DNA from: Novosphingobium sp. FKTRR1
Lineage (GTDB): Bacteria > Pseudomonadota > Alphaproteobacteria > Sphingomonadales > Sphingomonadaceae
Assembly: GCF_020404405.1 (NCBI RefSeq)
Contig: NZ_JAIZDA010000006.1
Location: 62,001-126,000, forward strand
DNA: 64,000 nt
Direction: 5' to 3'
Below the pieces are notes generated by a model. It was not told the origin of the DNA, did not search any database, and worked only from the letters and a program-made list of their open reading frames with translations. The position numbers and the translations under genes were made by a program. Position 1 is the first letter of the stretch, and every line of letters starts with the position of its first letter. Shown piece after piece: positions 26,958 to 37,227 of this stretch.

Positions 26958-27970
26958 GCGGTGCGGACTCCCCTCTCGGCCCGACTCCCGTCAGCCCGGC
27001 TCCGGTCAGCCCTATTGCTGCGGCCCCGCACATTCCCGTGCTGCTCGACGAAGTGCTTGCCGCGCTGGCGCCGCAACCGGGCGACGTGGTGGTCGATGGC
27101 ACGTTCGGGGCGGGCGGTTACACCCGCGCCATTCTGGGCTGCGGGGCGCAAGTCCATGCCTTCGACCGCGATCCCGATGCGATTGCCGCCGGTGAGACGT
27201 GGTTGCAGGCGCAGACCCCGCGCCCGCCGCTGACCTTGCATCCGCGCCGCTTTTCCGAGCTGGCCGAAGGGCTTGCCGAGGTCGGCGTGGGTCAGGTGCA
27301 GGGCGTGGTCTTCGACATCGGGGTCAGTTCGATGCAACTGGATCAGGCCGCGCGCGGCTTTGCCTTTTCCAGCAACGGCCCGCTCGACATGCGCATGTCG
27401 CAGGACGGTGAAAGCGCCGCCGATTTCCTCAACACCGCCAGTGAAGAGGCGATCGCCGACGTGCTCTATACGTATGGCGAGGAGCGGCAATCGCGCCGGG
27501 TTGCGCGGGCGGTGGTGGCGGCGCGGCCGCTGGTCACGACCGGCGACTTTGCCAACGTGGTGCGGCGCGCGCTGGGTCACAAGCCGCACATGCCCAAGGA
27601 TCCGGCGACGCGCAGCTTTCAGGCGGTGCGCATCCACGTCAACGGCGAACTGGACGAACTGATGGCCGGCCTTGCCGCTGCCGAACGCGTGCTGGCACCG
27701 GGCGGACGGCTGGTCGTGGTCAGCTTCCACAGTCTGGAAGACCGCATCGTCAAGCAGTTCCTGCGCGATTCATCGGGCACCAAGGCTGGCGGTTCGCGCC
27801 ACCTGCCCGTCGTCGCCAGCGCCGAGCAGCCGGTATTCGGCAAGCCTTCGGCAGCGATCCGTCCCACCCCCGAGGAAGAGGCGCGCAACCCGCGCGCCCG
27901 ATCCGCCACCTTGCGCTGGGCGGTCCGCACCGCCGCCCCGGCGCGTCTCGATCGGAGCCCGGCAGCATGA
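26954..27970 (+). CDS. rsmH: 16S rRNA (cytosine-1402-N4)-methyltransferase
   Basis: The enzyme methylates C1402 of 16S rRNA with S-adenosylmethionine. The 338-residue protein begins with an alanine/proline-rich lead, then [10 protein letters not shown]. The SAM site is [33 protein letters not shown] and [16 protein letters not shown] are family signatures. The ATG at 26954 overlaps the mraZ stop (ATGA), and its own stop overlaps ftsL. Confidence 0.96.
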   Translation: MSGADSPLGPTPVSPAPVSPIAAAPHIPVLLDEVLAALAPQPGDVVVDGTFGAGGYTRAILGCGAQVHAFDRDPDAIAAGETWLQAQTPRPPLTLHPRRFSELAEGLAEVGVGQVQGVVFDIGVSSMQLDQAARGFAFSSNGPLDMRMSQDGESAADFLNTASEEAIADVLYTYGEERQSRRVARAVVAARPLVTTGDFANVVRRALGHKPHMPKDPATRSFQAVRIHVNGELDELMAGLAAAERVLAPGGRLVVVSFHSLEDRIVKQFLRDSSGTKAGGSRHLPVVASAEQPVFGKPSAAIRPTPEEEARNPRARSATLRWAVRTAAPARLDRSPAA

Positions 27971-28887
27971 TCGTTTCCGCCAACCGCCTGCGTTCGATCG
28001 GCTGGATCGCGCTGCTGCTGGTGTGCTTTGCACTGGTGATGGTGATGGCGTTCCGGGTCAACGCCCTGCGCAGCCAGGTGCACCGCGCCGAGGAACGGAT
28101 CGTCGCCCTGCGGCAGGAGAAGATCTATCTTGAAACCGAGATGGAAACCCGCGCCAACCAGCAACAGTTGAAGAACTGGAACGACGTGGAATTCGGCTAT
28201 GTCGCGCCAAGTTCCGACCAGTATCTTGAGAACGAGCGCCAGCTGGCGGTGCTGTCGAAGCCCGACGAGGTGGGCGCGCCCGCGCCGATCCGGGTGGCCA
28301 GCATGGATGACAGCGTCGTCGCCGCAGCCGCATTCCCGGCGATGGTCTCTCCGCTGACCGGCAAGTCGGTCAACGCGGAAACCACCGACAGCGCCGCGCA
28401 CGTCGACCACGCCACCGCCACCGCCGCGCTGGGCGAAAACCTGGGCAAAGTCCGCCACTTCGCCGACGATGCTGCCGACGAGCCGACGGCCACGAGCAGC
28501 AAGAAGGACAAGAGCGGCAAGTCCGGCAAGTCCGACCGGGCCGACAAGTCCGACCGGGCCGGCAAGTCCGACAAGTCCGACCGCGCCAGCAAAGCCGACA
28601 AGAGCACGGCTGTTGCGTCAAAGGCCACGACCAAGACGAAACCCGCAGGCAGCGACGCAGAACGCAAGCGCGATAGCGCACACGCAACAAAGTCGGGGGA
28701 GAAACCGCGCGGCGGGGCTTCCACCGGTGCTTTGGCCTCCGCTAAGTCAACCGCCAAGGCGAAGGCGGGCGCTGGCCATGACCAAAAGCTGGCCAAAGCT
28801 GCGCCGCACAAGCCGGACTCCCGTGAACGGCCGGAATCGGGCAGGCCGATCAAGATCGCACTGAAGGATGCAAAGCTCGCGAAGTGA
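27967..28887 (+). CDS. ftsL: Cell division protein FtsL with a long basic tail
   Basis: This is a bitopic divisome protein that pairs with FtsB and FtsQ. It has a short cytoplasmic start, one membrane helix ([19 protein letters not shown]), then a coiled coil ([19 protein letters not shown]). Typical FtsL proteins are around 100-150 residues; this one has 306. The extra C-terminal half is disordered and rich in Lys, Ser, Asp and Ala, with repeats of the KSDRA/KSDKS type encoded near 28506-28605. The identity rests on position between rsmH and ftsI and on the N-terminal topology. ATGA and GTGA overlaps link both neighbours. Confidence 0.9.
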   Translation: MIVSANRLRSIGWIALLLVCFALVMVMAFRVNALRSQVHRAEERIVALRQEKIYLETEMETRANQQQLKNWNDVEFGYVAPSSDQYLENERQLAVLSKPDEVGAPAPIRVASMDDSVVAAAAFPAMVSPLTGKSVNAETTDSAAHVDHATATAALGENLGKVRHFADDAADEPTATSSKKDKSGKSGKSDRADKSDRAGKSDKSDRASKADKSTAVASKATTKTKPAGSDAERKRDSAHATKSGEKPRGGASTGALASAKSTAKAKAGAGHDQKLAKAAPHKPDSRERPESGRPIKIALKDAKLAK

Positions 28888-30632
28888 ACACGCTGACCGC
28901 CTCGGCCGCAATCGCCTCTGGTAACGCGACGCGGGCCGTCCGGCTCGCGAACGTGCGCCAGCAGTCGCTGGTGACCGCCAAAGTGCGCGTGCTGTGGGTG
29001 CTGTTGATCTTCGTGTTCGTCACGCTGACCGCGCTGGTGCGGGTGGCGCAGCTGGGCGTGTTCCAGCAGACGCCCGAGCGCACGTCGATGGCCGAAGCGT
29101 TGCTGCCTGCGCGCGGCGACATCATCGACCGCAACGGCATCCCGCTGGCGCGCGCGTTCCCGTCCTATTCGCTGTGGTTCAATCCGGCGGCGCTGGGCAA
29201 GGGCGGTCAACCGCTGGTCAAGTCGCCCGAGGAAGTGGCGCGCGCGCTGATGGTGATCTTCCCCGATGCCGATCAGGCCGATCTGGTGGCGCGGCTGAAG
29301 GCGGGCAAGCCGTGCTACTTGCGCCGCCGGGTGCTGCCCGAACAGGCGAACAAGGTGTTCGCACTGGGCGAACCGGCGCTTGAATTCCCGCGCGAAAACC
29401 AGCGCTATTATCCGCAAGGCTCGCTTGCCGCGCACGTGCTTGGCTTCGTCGACGATGATGGCAAGGGGCATCTGGGGATGGAACAGGTGCTTGAGCCCCG
29501 CCTGCTCGATCCGGCACAGCGCGGCGCCCCGGTGGCGCTGTCGATCGATGCGCGCGCGCAAGGGGCGCTTGAGGACGAACTCAATCGCGGCATGCTCGAA
29601 ACCAACGCCAAGGGCGCGGCGGGCATCATCCTTGACGCCGATACGGGCGAAGTGATCGCGCTGGCTTCGCTGCCCTCGTTCAACCCCAACCGCTGGGACT
29701 TGGCCCGCAACGCCACCGTGTTCAACCGCGTGTCGAACCAGGTTTACGAACTGGGCTCCACCTTCAAGCCGATCACCGTCGCCTCGGCCATCGACGCCGG
29801 GACGATCACCGATCTTGCGGTGCGCTACCCCACCGCGCAGATCAAGATCGGCGGCTACACCATCCATGACAGCCACGATTTCGGCGGCTCGCTCAACGTG
29901 CCCGAAGCGCTGATCCATTCGTCCAACATCGTCACCGCGCAAGTGGCCGACAAGCTGGGTGGGCCCGCGCTCAAGCACACGATGGAGGCGCTCGGCATGA
30001 ACGAGCGGCCGACCATCGAACTGCCCGCGCGCGGCTTTCCGCTGTGGCCGCGTGGCGAAAACCACGGCGACTGGTCGCGGATCACCACGATGACGGTCAG
30101 CTATGGCCACGGCATCGCCGTCACGCCGCTGCACCTGGCCGCCGCCTATGCCGCGCTGGTCAATGGCGGCATCTGGCGCCCGGCCACGCTGTTCAAGGTC
30201 GATCCGGCGCACTTGCCTGCGGGGCGCCGCGTGTTCAAGGCCGCCACCAGCGCGCGGTTGCGCCAGTTGCTGCGGCTGATCGTGGTCGATGGCACCGGAC
30301 GCAAGGCCGATGCGCCGGGTTTCCGCGTCGGCGGCAAGACCGGCTCGGCGGAAAAGCCCAATGGCCGCAGCTATAACCGCACCTCGCTGGTGGCGACATT
30401 TGCCGCCGCGTTTCCGATGGACAAGCCGCGCTATGTGGTGATCGCGATGCTCGATGAACCACAGGCCACGCAGGCGACCAGCGGCCAGCGCACCGCCGCG
30501 TGGAACGCCGCGCCCATCGTCGGCCGTGTGGTGCCGCGCATCGGCCCGATGCTGGGCGTCGTTCCCGATGCCCAGCGCGACGTCGACATTACCGACCTGA
30601 GCCCTCTTGTGGGCAGTGGAGAGGGTGAATGA
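28884..30632 (+). CDS. ftsI: Septal peptidoglycan transpeptidase (PBP3, FtsI)
   Basis: This is the class B penicillin-binding protein that cross-links septal peptidoglycan. One N-terminal membrane helix (VRVLWVLLIFVFVTLTALV) anchors it. A pedestal domain starts at RGDIIDRNGIPLA. The transpeptidase active-site motifs are complete: STFK in GSTFKPITV, SSN in IHSSNIV, and KTGS in VGGKTGSAEK. At 582 residues it has normal length. The start GTG at 28884 overlaps the ftsL stop (GTGA). Confidence 0.97.
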   Translation: MNTLTASAAIASGNATRAVRLANVRQQSLVTAKVRVLWVLLIFVFVTLTALVRVAQLGVFQQTPERTSMAEALLPARGDIIDRNGIPLARAFPSYSLWFNPAALGKGGQPLVKSPEEVARALMVIFPDADQADLVARLKAGKPCYLRRRVLPEQANKVFALGEPALEFPRENQRYYPQGSLAAHVLGFVDDDGKGHLGMEQVLEPRLLDPAQRGAPVALSIDARAQGALEDELNRGMLETNAKGAAGIILDADTGEVIALASLPSFNPNRWDLARNATVFNRVSNQVYELGSTFKPITVASAIDAGTITDLAVRYPTAQIKIGGYTIHDSHDFGGSLNVPEALIHSSNIVTAQVADKLGGPALKHTMEALGMNERPTIELPARGFPLWPRGENHGDWSRITTMTVSYGHGIAVTPLHLAAAYAALVNGGIWRPATLFKVDPAHLPAGRRVFKAATSARLRQLLRLIVVDGTGRKADAPGFRVGGKTGSAEKPNGRSYNRTSLVATFAAAFPMDKPRYVVIAMLDEPQATQATSGQRTAAWNAAPIVGRVVPRIGPMLGVVPDAQRDVDITDLSPLVGSGEGE

Positions 30633-32092
30633 AGCTCGCCAGCCTGCTTGCGCCGCTGGGTATCGATGCCGGTGTGCAGGGGTCTCCCTTTGCCGAGGCG
30701 AACGTCACCGGCTTTGCCATCGACCATCGCAAGGTGGCGCCCGGCACGGTGTTCGGCGCGTTTCCGGGCGCGCGTTTCAATGGCGAGGACTTCATCGCCG
30801 ATGCGGTGAAGGCCGGGGCGATCGCGGTCGTCGCCCGGCCCGAGGCGCAGGTGACCGGCGCGCTGCACCTTGCCGACGCCACCCCGCGTCGCCTGTTTGC
30901 GCAAGTTGCCGCGCGGTTCTTTCAGCCGGTGCCCGCCACGCTGGTCGCGGTGACCGGCACCAACGGCAAGACGTCGACGGTCGAGATGGTGCGCCAGTTG
31001 TGGCGGATGGCCGGGTTCTCGGCAGCCTCGATCGGCACGCTGGGCGTCACCACGGCGGACGAAAGCGTGTCCACCGGGCTGACCACGCCCGATATCGTCA
31101 CGTTTCTGGCCAACCTGACTGGGCTTGCCCGCGAAGGGGTCAGCCATGTCGCCTATGAAGCGTCGAGCCATGGGCTTGACCAGTTCCGCAACGAAGGGCC
31201 CCGGGTCGCAGCGGGTGCTTTCACCAACCTCAGCCGCGATCATCTGGACTACCACGACACGATGGAGTCCTACTTCGCGGCCAAGATGCGCCTGTTCGAC
31301 GAAGTGGTCGAGCCGGGCGGCGCGGCGGTGGTCTGGGCCGACGATGCGTGGAGCGCGCAGGCCATCGACCATGCCCGCGCGCGCGGATTGCGCCTGTTGA
31401 GCGTGGGCGCGGCGGGCGAGGCGATCCGGCTGGTGTCGCGTGTGCCCACCCATCTGGGGCAGGTGCTGGAACTTGACCACGCAGGCACCGTCCGCAAGGT
31501 CACGCTGCCGCTGATCGGGGCCTATCAGGCGGCGAACGCGCTGGTGGCGGCGGGGCTGGTGCTGGCCAGCGGCGGCAATCCGGCGCAGACATTCGATGGC
31601 CTTGCACGGTTGCAGCCGGTGCGCGGGCGGCTTGAACGCGCCGCGATCACCGCCAGCGGCGCGCCGGTCTATGTCGACTATGCCCACACCGCCGACGCGC
31701 TTGAAGCCGCCATCGCGGCGCTGCGCCCGCACGTGACCGGGCGGTTGATCACCGTGTTCGGCGCAGGGGGCGACCGCGACGAAGGCAAGCGCCCCGCGAT
31801 GGGCCGCGCGGCGTGCGCGGGCAGCGAAGTGGTCATCGTCACCGACGACAACCCGCGCGGCGAAGACCCCGCCGCGATCCGCGCCGCCGTGCTGGCAGGC
31901 TGCGATGGCCGCGCGCGCGAGGTGGGTGGCAGGCGCGAGGCAATTGCCGCCGCCATCGCCGAGGCGGGCAAGGGCGACATCGTGCTGCTGGCGGGCAAGG
32001 GCCATGAACAGGGCCAGATCATCGGGCGCGGCGATTCCGTGCGGATATTGCCGTTTGACGATGTGCAAGTGGCGCGGGAGTGCGCGGCATGA
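30629..32092 (+). CDS. murE: UDP-MurNAc-L-Ala-D-Glu:meso-diaminopimelate ligase
   Basis: The cytoplasmic ligase adds the third stem-peptide residue. The ATP loop is GTNGKTSTVE. The DNPRGEDP motif indicates that the substrate is meso-diaminopimelate rather than lysine. The 487 residues fit. The ATG at 30629 overlaps the ftsI stop by 4 bp, and its stop overlaps murF. Confidence 0.97.
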   Translation: MKLASLLAPLGIDAGVQGSPFAEANVTGFAIDHRKVAPGTVFGAFPGARFNGEDFIADAVKAGAIAVVARPEAQVTGALHLADATPRRLFAQVAARFFQPVPATLVAVTGTNGKTSTVEMVRQLWRMAGFSAASIGTLGVTTADESVSTGLTTPDIVTFLANLTGLAREGVSHVAYEASSHGLDQFRNEGPRVAAGAFTNLSRDHLDYHDTMESYFAAKMRLFDEVVEPGGAAVVWADDAWSAQAIDHARARGLRLLSVGAAGEAIRLVSRVPTHLGQVLELDHAGTVRKVTLPLIGAYQAANALVAAGLVLASGGNPAQTFDGLARLQPVRGRLERAAITASGAPVYVDYAHTADALEAAIAALRPHVTGRLITVFGAGGDRDEGKRPAMGRAACAGSEVVIVTDDNPRGEDPAAIRAAVLAGCDGRAREVGGRREAIAAAIAEAGKGDIVLLAGKGHEQGQIIGRGDSVRILPFDDVQVARECAA

Positions 32093-33573
32093 ACCTGCAT
32101 CCTGCCATGCTCGACTGGCCGGTGACCGCCGACGATGATCGCGGCACCGCGCTGTGGTCGTCCGATGCCATCGCCTTGGCCACGGGCGGAACGGCATCCA
32201 CCGCGTTTGCGGTATCGGGCTGCGCCATCGACAGCCGCGAGGTGATGGAAGGCGACCTGTTCTTCGCGCTGAAGGGCGAAACGGCTGACGGCCACCGCTT
32301 TGTCGAGGGCGCTTTTGCACGCGGCGCGGCGGCGGCCATCGTCGACCGTCCGGTCGCCTATCCGCATGTGCTGGTGGCGGACACGAACCTGGCGCTTGAA
32401 GCGATGGGCCGTGCGGCGCGGGCGCGGGTGGCTGCGCAGATCATCGGCGTGACCGGATCGGCGGGCAAGACCGGGGTCAAGGAAGCGCTCTTTGCCGCGC
32501 TCGACCGCAGCAGCCGGGGCCGCGCGCACCGCTCGGTCAAAAGCTACAACAACCATGTCGGCGTGCCGCTCAGTCTGGCGCGGATGCCCGAACGCAGCCG
32601 CTTCGGCGTGTTCGAGATGGGCATGAACCACAGCGGCGAGCTGGCCGCGCTGACCCGGCTGGTGCGCCCGCACGTGGCCATCGTCACCACCATCGCGCCC
32701 GCCCACATCGGCCACTTCTCGGGCGAGGAAGCGATCGCGCAGGCCAAGGCCGAGATCTTCGAGGGGCTGCAAGCGGCCGACGGTTCGGCGGGCGGCGTGG
32801 CGATCATCCCGGCCGACAATGCGCACTATCCGTTGCTGCGCGCGGTTGCCGAACGCCACGCGAGCCGCATCATGGCGTTCGGGCGCAGCGCCGATGCCGA
32901 CGTGCGTTTGCTCGACGTGGTGCCCGCAATGGGCGGCGGTTCGCTGGTGACCGCCGACATTGCCGGGAACAAGCTGTGCTACACGGTGGCGCAGCCGGGC
33001 GATCATTGGGTGATCAACTCGCTGGCGGTGATGGCGGCGGTGCTGGCCGTGGGTGGCGATCTGGGCGCCGCCGGACTGGCGCTGGCCGAGATGGAGGGGC
33101 TTGCCGGACGCGGTGCGCGCCATCGCCTGCCCGCGCCCGATGGCGACGGTTCGGGCGAGGCGCTGGTCATCGACGAAAGCTACAACGCCAATCCCGCCTC
33201 GATGCGGGTGACCATCGCGCAACTGGGCGCAACCCCTGCCGCGCGGCGCATCGCCGTGCTGGGCGCGATGAAGGAACTGGGCGCCGGCAGCGACGCCTAC
33301 CATGCCGCGCTGGCCGAACCGTTGCTGGACGCGAATGTCGACCGGGTGATCCTGGTGGGCGATGAAATGGCGGTGCTGGCCGAGGCGCTGGGGAAAACGG
33401 CGGGCTCGGCGCTTGCCCGTCCCGGTCAAGTCGATCATGTGGCCAGCGCTGCACAAGCGGCGGAATGCCTGGCTGGCTATGCCCCATGCGGCGGCGATGC
33501 CATCCTGATCAAAGGGTCGAATTCGGTCGGGCTGGGCGCGTTGGTGCGCGCGCTGACGATCAGGGAACGCTGA
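32089..33573 (+). CDS. murF: UDP-MurNAc-tripeptide:D-Ala-D-Ala ligase
   Basis: The enzyme adds D-Ala-D-Ala to complete the pentapeptide. The ATP loop is TGSAGKTGVKEAL and the family segment is DESYNANPASM. The 494-residue length is slightly long for MurF. The start MNLHPAM at 32089 overlaps the murE stop (ATGA); an in-frame start 9 bp earlier is less likely. mraY follows directly without a gap. Confidence 0.96.
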   Translation: MNLHPAMLDWPVTADDDRGTALWSSDAIALATGGTASTAFAVSGCAIDSREVMEGDLFFALKGETADGHRFVEGAFARGAAAAIVDRPVAYPHVLVADTNLALEAMGRAARARVAAQIIGVTGSAGKTGVKEALFAALDRSSRGRAHRSVKSYNNHVGVPLSLARMPERSRFGVFEMGMNHSGELAALTRLVRPHVAIVTTIAPAHIGHFSGEEAIAQAKAEIFEGLQAADGSAGGVAIIPADNAHYPLLRAVAERHASRIMAFGRSADADVRLLDVVPAMGGGSLVTADIAGNKLCYTVAQPGDHWVINSLAVMAAVLAVGGDLGAAGLALAEMEGLAGRGARHRLPAPDGDGSGEALVIDESYNANPASMRVTIAQLGATPAARRIAVLGAMKELGAGSDAYHAALAEPLLDANVDRVILVGDEMAVLAEALGKTAGSALARPGQVDHVASAAQAAECLAGYAPCGGDAILIKGSNSVGLGALVRALTIRER

Positions 33574-34638
33574 ATGCTCTACATCCTTGCGCAGTGGCTG
33601 CATTTCGAAGGTCTTGCCAACCTGATCCGCTATCAGTCGTTCCGCGCTGGCGCGGCGTTGATGACCGCGCTGGTGATCGGCCTGATCATCGGGCCGCGCT
33701 TCATCAACATGCTGCGCATGCGGCAGGGCAAGGGCCAGCCGATCCGCGAGGACGGTCCGCAAAGCCACTTGTCCAAGCGCGGCACGCCGACGATGGGCGG
33801 GCTGATGATCGTGATCGCGCTGGCGATCGCGCTGTTGCTGTGGATGGACCTCGGCAATCGCTATGTCTGGGCGTGCCTTGCGGTGACGCTGGGCTTCGGG
33901 CTGATCGGCTTCCTCGACGACTACGACAAGGTCACCAAGTACGCGCACAAGGGCGTTTCGGCCAAAGTGCGGCTGGCCGGGGAGTTCCTTGTCGCAGGCA
34001 TCGCGGCGGCGCTGGTGGTCACCGAAACCAACCTCTACGTGCCGGTATTCAGCAATCTTTATATCCCGCTGGGGCCGGTGTATTATGTGTTCGCCGCGTT
34101 CGTGATCGTGGGTGCGGGCAACGCGGTGAACCTGACCGACGGGCTCGATGGCCTTGCGATCATGCCGGTGATCATCGCCAGCGGGACGTTCGCGATCATC
34201 GCCTATCTGGCCGGACGCGCCGACTATGCGCATTATCTGGGCATTCCGCACGTGCCGCGCGCGGGTGAGCTGGCGATCTTCTGCGCCGCGGTGATGGGGG
34301 CGGGACTTGCGTTCCTGTGGTTCAACGCGCCACCTGCCGCCGTGTTCATGGGCGATACCGGATCGCTGGCATTGGGTGGCACTCTGGGGGTGATCGCGGT
34401 TTCGGTCCACCACGAGATCGTGCTGGCCATCGTCGGCGGTCTGTTCGTGATGGAGGCCGTTTCGGTCATCATTCAGGTGTTCGTCTACAAGCGCACCGGC
34501 AAGCGGGTTTTCCTGATGGCGCCGATCCATCATCATTTCGAACAGCTCGGCTGGCGCGAATCGACCGTGGTGATCCGCTTCTGGATCGTCTCGATCGTGC
34601 TGGCGCTGCTTGGCCTTGCCACGTTGAAGGTTCGCTGA
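33574..34638 (+). CDS. mraY: Phospho-MurNAc-pentapeptide translocase
   Basis: This membrane enzyme transfers phospho-MurNAc-pentapeptide to undecaprenyl phosphate, giving lipid I. It is a 354-residue polytopic protein with about ten helices. Catalytic motifs are [18 protein letters not shown] and the MAPIHHHFE histidine loop. The ATG is immediately after the murF stop. Confidence 0.97.
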   Translation: MLYILAQWLHFEGLANLIRYQSFRAGAALMTALVIGLIIGPRFINMLRMRQGKGQPIREDGPQSHLSKRGTPTMGGLMIVIALAIALLLWMDLGNRYVWACLAVTLGFGLIGFLDDYDKVTKYAHKGVSAKVRLAGEFLVAGIAAALVVTETNLYVPVFSNLYIPLGPVYYVFAAFVIVGAGNAVNLTDGLDGLAIMPVIIASGTFAIIAYLAGRADYAHYLGIPHVPRAGELAIFCAAVMGAGLAFLWFNAPPAAVFMGDTGSLALGGTLGVIAVSVHHEIVLAIVGGLFVMEAVSVIIQVFVYKRTGKRVFLMAPIHHHFEQLGWRESTVVIRFWIVSIVLALLGLATLKVR

Positions 34639-34645
34639 CCTGCCG

Positions 34646-35989
34646 ATGATCACCTCGCCCGCCTTTGCCGGAAAGCGCTTTGCGGTGCTTGGCCTTGCCC
34701 GCTCGGGGCTGGCCAGTGTCGAAGCCTTGCTGGCCAGCGGGGCCGAGGTCACCGCGTGGGACGGGCGCGAGGAACCGCGCGCGCTGGTCGAAGGCCGCGC
34801 CACCATCGCCGATCCGCTGACACTCGATCTGACGGGCTATGCCGGCATCGTCGTCTCGCCCGGCGTGCCGCTGAACCGCCACCCGATCCGCGCCCACGCC
34901 GCGCAATATGGCGTGCCGGTGATCGGCGACATCGAATTGTTTGCGCAAGCGCGCGCGGCCCTGCCGCGTCACCGCGTGGTCGGCATCACCGGCACCAACG
35001 GCAAATCGACGACGACGGCGCTGACCACCCATTTGCTGCGCGAAGCGGGGCTGCCTGCGCTGATGGGCGGCAACATCGGCTTGCCGATCCTTGAACAACA
35101 ACCCTTGCAGCCCAACGCGGCAGGCGATCCGGTCTATGTGCTTGAACTGTCGAGCTACCAGATCGACCTGACCCACAGCCTCAACTGCGAGGTTGCGGTG
35201 CTGTTGAACGTCACGCCCGACCATCTTGACCGCTATGATGGGTTCGATGGCTATGTCGCATCGAAAGCGCGGCTGTTCGGGATGCAGGGGCTGGGGCAAC
35301 TCGCGCTGGTCGATTATCGCGCCGAGGTTGACCTCGACGTGATGCGCTTTGCCCCCGACGATCATGCCTTCCGGTTCATCGACGGGATCGATCTGCCGGG
35401 CAATCAGGCCGACTGGCCCTCGCTGCAAGGGCCGCACAACCGCGCCAACGCGGCCGCGGCGGTCGGCGCGGTGCGCTTTCTGGGGCTGGACGAGGCGACG
35501 ATCGAGGCGGGGCTGAAAAGCTTTCGCGGGCTGCCGCACCGCATGGAGCGCGTGGCCGAAGCGGGCGGCGTGCTGTTCATCAATGACAGCAAGGCGACCA
35601 ATCCGGCATCGACCGCTCCCGCGCTGGCGGCCTATCCGCGCATTCACTGGATCGTCGGCGGCCTGCCCAAGGGGGATGACCTCGATGATTGCGCGCCCTG
35701 GTTCAACCACGTGGTGCAGGCTTACACCATCGGCGAGGCGGGGCCCCGCTTTGCCGAACTGCTGGAGCCGGTGATGCCGGTCCGGCGCAGCGAGATGATG
35801 TGCGATGCGGTGCGGCAGGCGATCGACGCGGCGCAACCCGGCGATGTGGTGATGCTCTCGCCCGCCTGCGCCAGCTTTGACCAGTTCCGCGATTTCGAGG
35901 CGCGCGGCGAGAGCTTTCGCCAGATCGTCGAGGCGCTGACCGAAGACCCCTCATCGCCCTGTCCGACCGACCCGGTGGTGCCGTCGTGA
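34646..35989 (+). CDS. murD: UDP-MurNAc-L-alanine:D-glutamate ligase
   Basis: The enzyme adds D-glutamate as the second stem-peptide residue. The ATP loop is GITGTNGKSTTTAL, the central Mg-binding region is NVTPDHLDRYD, and the C-terminal INDSKATNP is a family signature. The 447-residue length fits. It starts 7 bp after mraY. Its stop overlaps ftsW (GTGA). Confidence 0.96.
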   Translation: MITSPAFAGKRFAVLGLARSGLASVEALLASGAEVTAWDGREEPRALVEGRATIADPLTLDLTGYAGIVVSPGVPLNRHPIRAHAAQYGVPVIGDIELFAQARAALPRHRVVGITGTNGKSTTTALTTHLLREAGLPALMGGNIGLPILEQQPLQPNAAGDPVYVLELSSYQIDLTHSLNCEVAVLLNVTPDHLDRYDGFDGYVASKARLFGMQGLGQLALVDYRAEVDLDVMRFAPDDHAFRFIDGIDLPGNQADWPSLQGPHNRANAAAAVGAVRFLGLDEATIEAGLKSFRGLPHRMERVAEAGGVLFINDSKATNPASTAPALAAYPRIHWIVGGLPKGDDLDDCAPWFNHVVQAYTIGEAGPRFAELLEPVMPVRRSEMMCDAVRQAIDAAQPGDVVMLSPACASFDQFRDFEARGESFRQIVEALTEDPSSPCPTDPVVPS

Positions 35990-37227
35990 GCACGCTCAAC
36001 ACCGCCAGCGGCACCCGCGCGGTGCCGGTGCCGACCCGCGATGGCGGCGTGCGCGTGATCGGGCGGACCAACCGCTATCGCCGCAGCCGCCGCAGCGAAC
36101 TGGTGATCTGGTGGCGCGAGATCGACCGCGTGCTGCTCAGCCTGATCCTGATGCTGGTGGTGATCGGCACGATTGCGGTGGCCGCCGCATCGCCCGCCAG
36201 TTCGCAGCGCCTTTCGACCAGCCACAAGTCGCTGGGTGACCTTTATTTCTTCTGGCTGCACTTGCGCTGGTTGGCGGTGGGGCTGGTGGCGATGTTCGTC
36301 GCCTCGCTGCTACCCAAGGAAACCGCGCGGCGCCTCGCCATCCTGCTGGCGGGGGCAATGCTGGTGGGGCTGGTGCTGGTTCCGCTGCTGGGCAGCGAAG
36401 TGAAGGGGGCGCGGCGCTGGCTCAACATCGGGTTCAGCCTGCAGCCGTCCGAGTTCCTCAAGCCCGGATTTGCCATCGCGGTTGCGTGGATACTGTCGTG
36501 GCGGGTGCGCGATCCCAACATTCCGGTCATCGGCATCACGATGGCGCTGATGGGCCTGATCGGCGCGCTGCTGATGGCGCAGCCCGATTTCGGTTCGACC
36601 GTGCTGTTCTGCGGCGTGTGGTTCGTGCTGGTCCTGCTGTCGGGGCTGTCGGTCAACCGCATCGTGTGGAGCTTTGGCGGCGGGTTGCTGATCTTCGTGC
36701 TGGCCTATCTGTTCTATCCCAACGCCACGCACCGCATCGATTCCTTCCTGTCGGGCGGCAGCGAGTTCGATCAGGTCGATCTGGCCATGCGCACGCTGCT
36801 CAACGGCGGGTGGAGCGGCACCGGCCTGTGGCTGGGATCGCGCAAGATGGCGCTGCCCGAAGCGCATACCGACTACATCTTCTCGGTCATCGGTGAAGAG
36901 TTCGGCCTGCTCGCCTGTGCCGTTATCGTCATTCTGTATTGCGCCATCGCCCTGCGCGTATTGCTGCGCCTGATCGACGAAGACGACTTGTTCACCGTGC
37001 TGGCGGCGACGGGTCTGACCGCGCAGCTGGTCGGGCAGGCGTTCATCAACATTCTGGTCAACCTGCAACTGTTTCCGTCGAAGGGGATGACCTTGCCGTT
37101 GATCAGCTATGGCGGATCGTCCACCATCGCGCTGTTGCTGGGGGTGGGGTTCCTGCTGGCCATCACCCGGCGCAATCCGTTCCTCAGCCGGGAAACGTTC
37201 GACTTCAGGGAAGCCCAACGCGCATGA
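35986..37227 (+). CDS. ftsW: Septal peptidoglycan polymerase FtsW (SEDS family)
   Basis: This polytopic inner-membrane glycosyltransferase polymerises lipid II at the septum with FtsI. The 413-residue protein has about ten helices. SEDS motifs are GARRWLNIG, LQPSEFLKPG and the C-terminal LPLISYGGSS. A basic cytoplasmic N-terminus precedes the first helix. The start is a GTG at 35986 overlapping the murD stop. Confidence 0.96.
   Translation: MSTLNTASGTRAVPVPTRDGGVRVIGRTNRYRRSRRSELVIWWREIDRVLLSLILMLVVIGTIAVAAASPASSQRLSTSHKSLGDLYFFWLHLRWLAVGLVAMFVASLLPKETARRLAILLAGAMLVGLVLVPLLGSEVKGARRWLNIGFSLQPSEFLKPGFAIAVAWILSWRVRDPNIPVIGITMALMGLIGALLMAQPDFGSTVLFCGVWFVLVLLSGLSVNRIVWSFGGGLLIFVLAYLFYPNATHRIDSFLSGGSEFDQVDLAMRTLLNGGWSGTGLWLGSRKMALPEAHTDYIFSVIGEEFGLLACAVIVILYCAIALRVLLRLIDEDDLFTVLAATGLTAQLVGQAFINILVNLQLFPSKGMTLPLISYGGSSTIALLLGVGFLLAITRRNPFLSRETFDFREAQRA

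Noticed and set aside
31678..34806. 1,042-codon open frame opposite murE-murF-mraY
   Set aside because: It is the antisense shadow of three clear mur genes in GC-rich DNA, with an Arg/His-rich translation and no domain.
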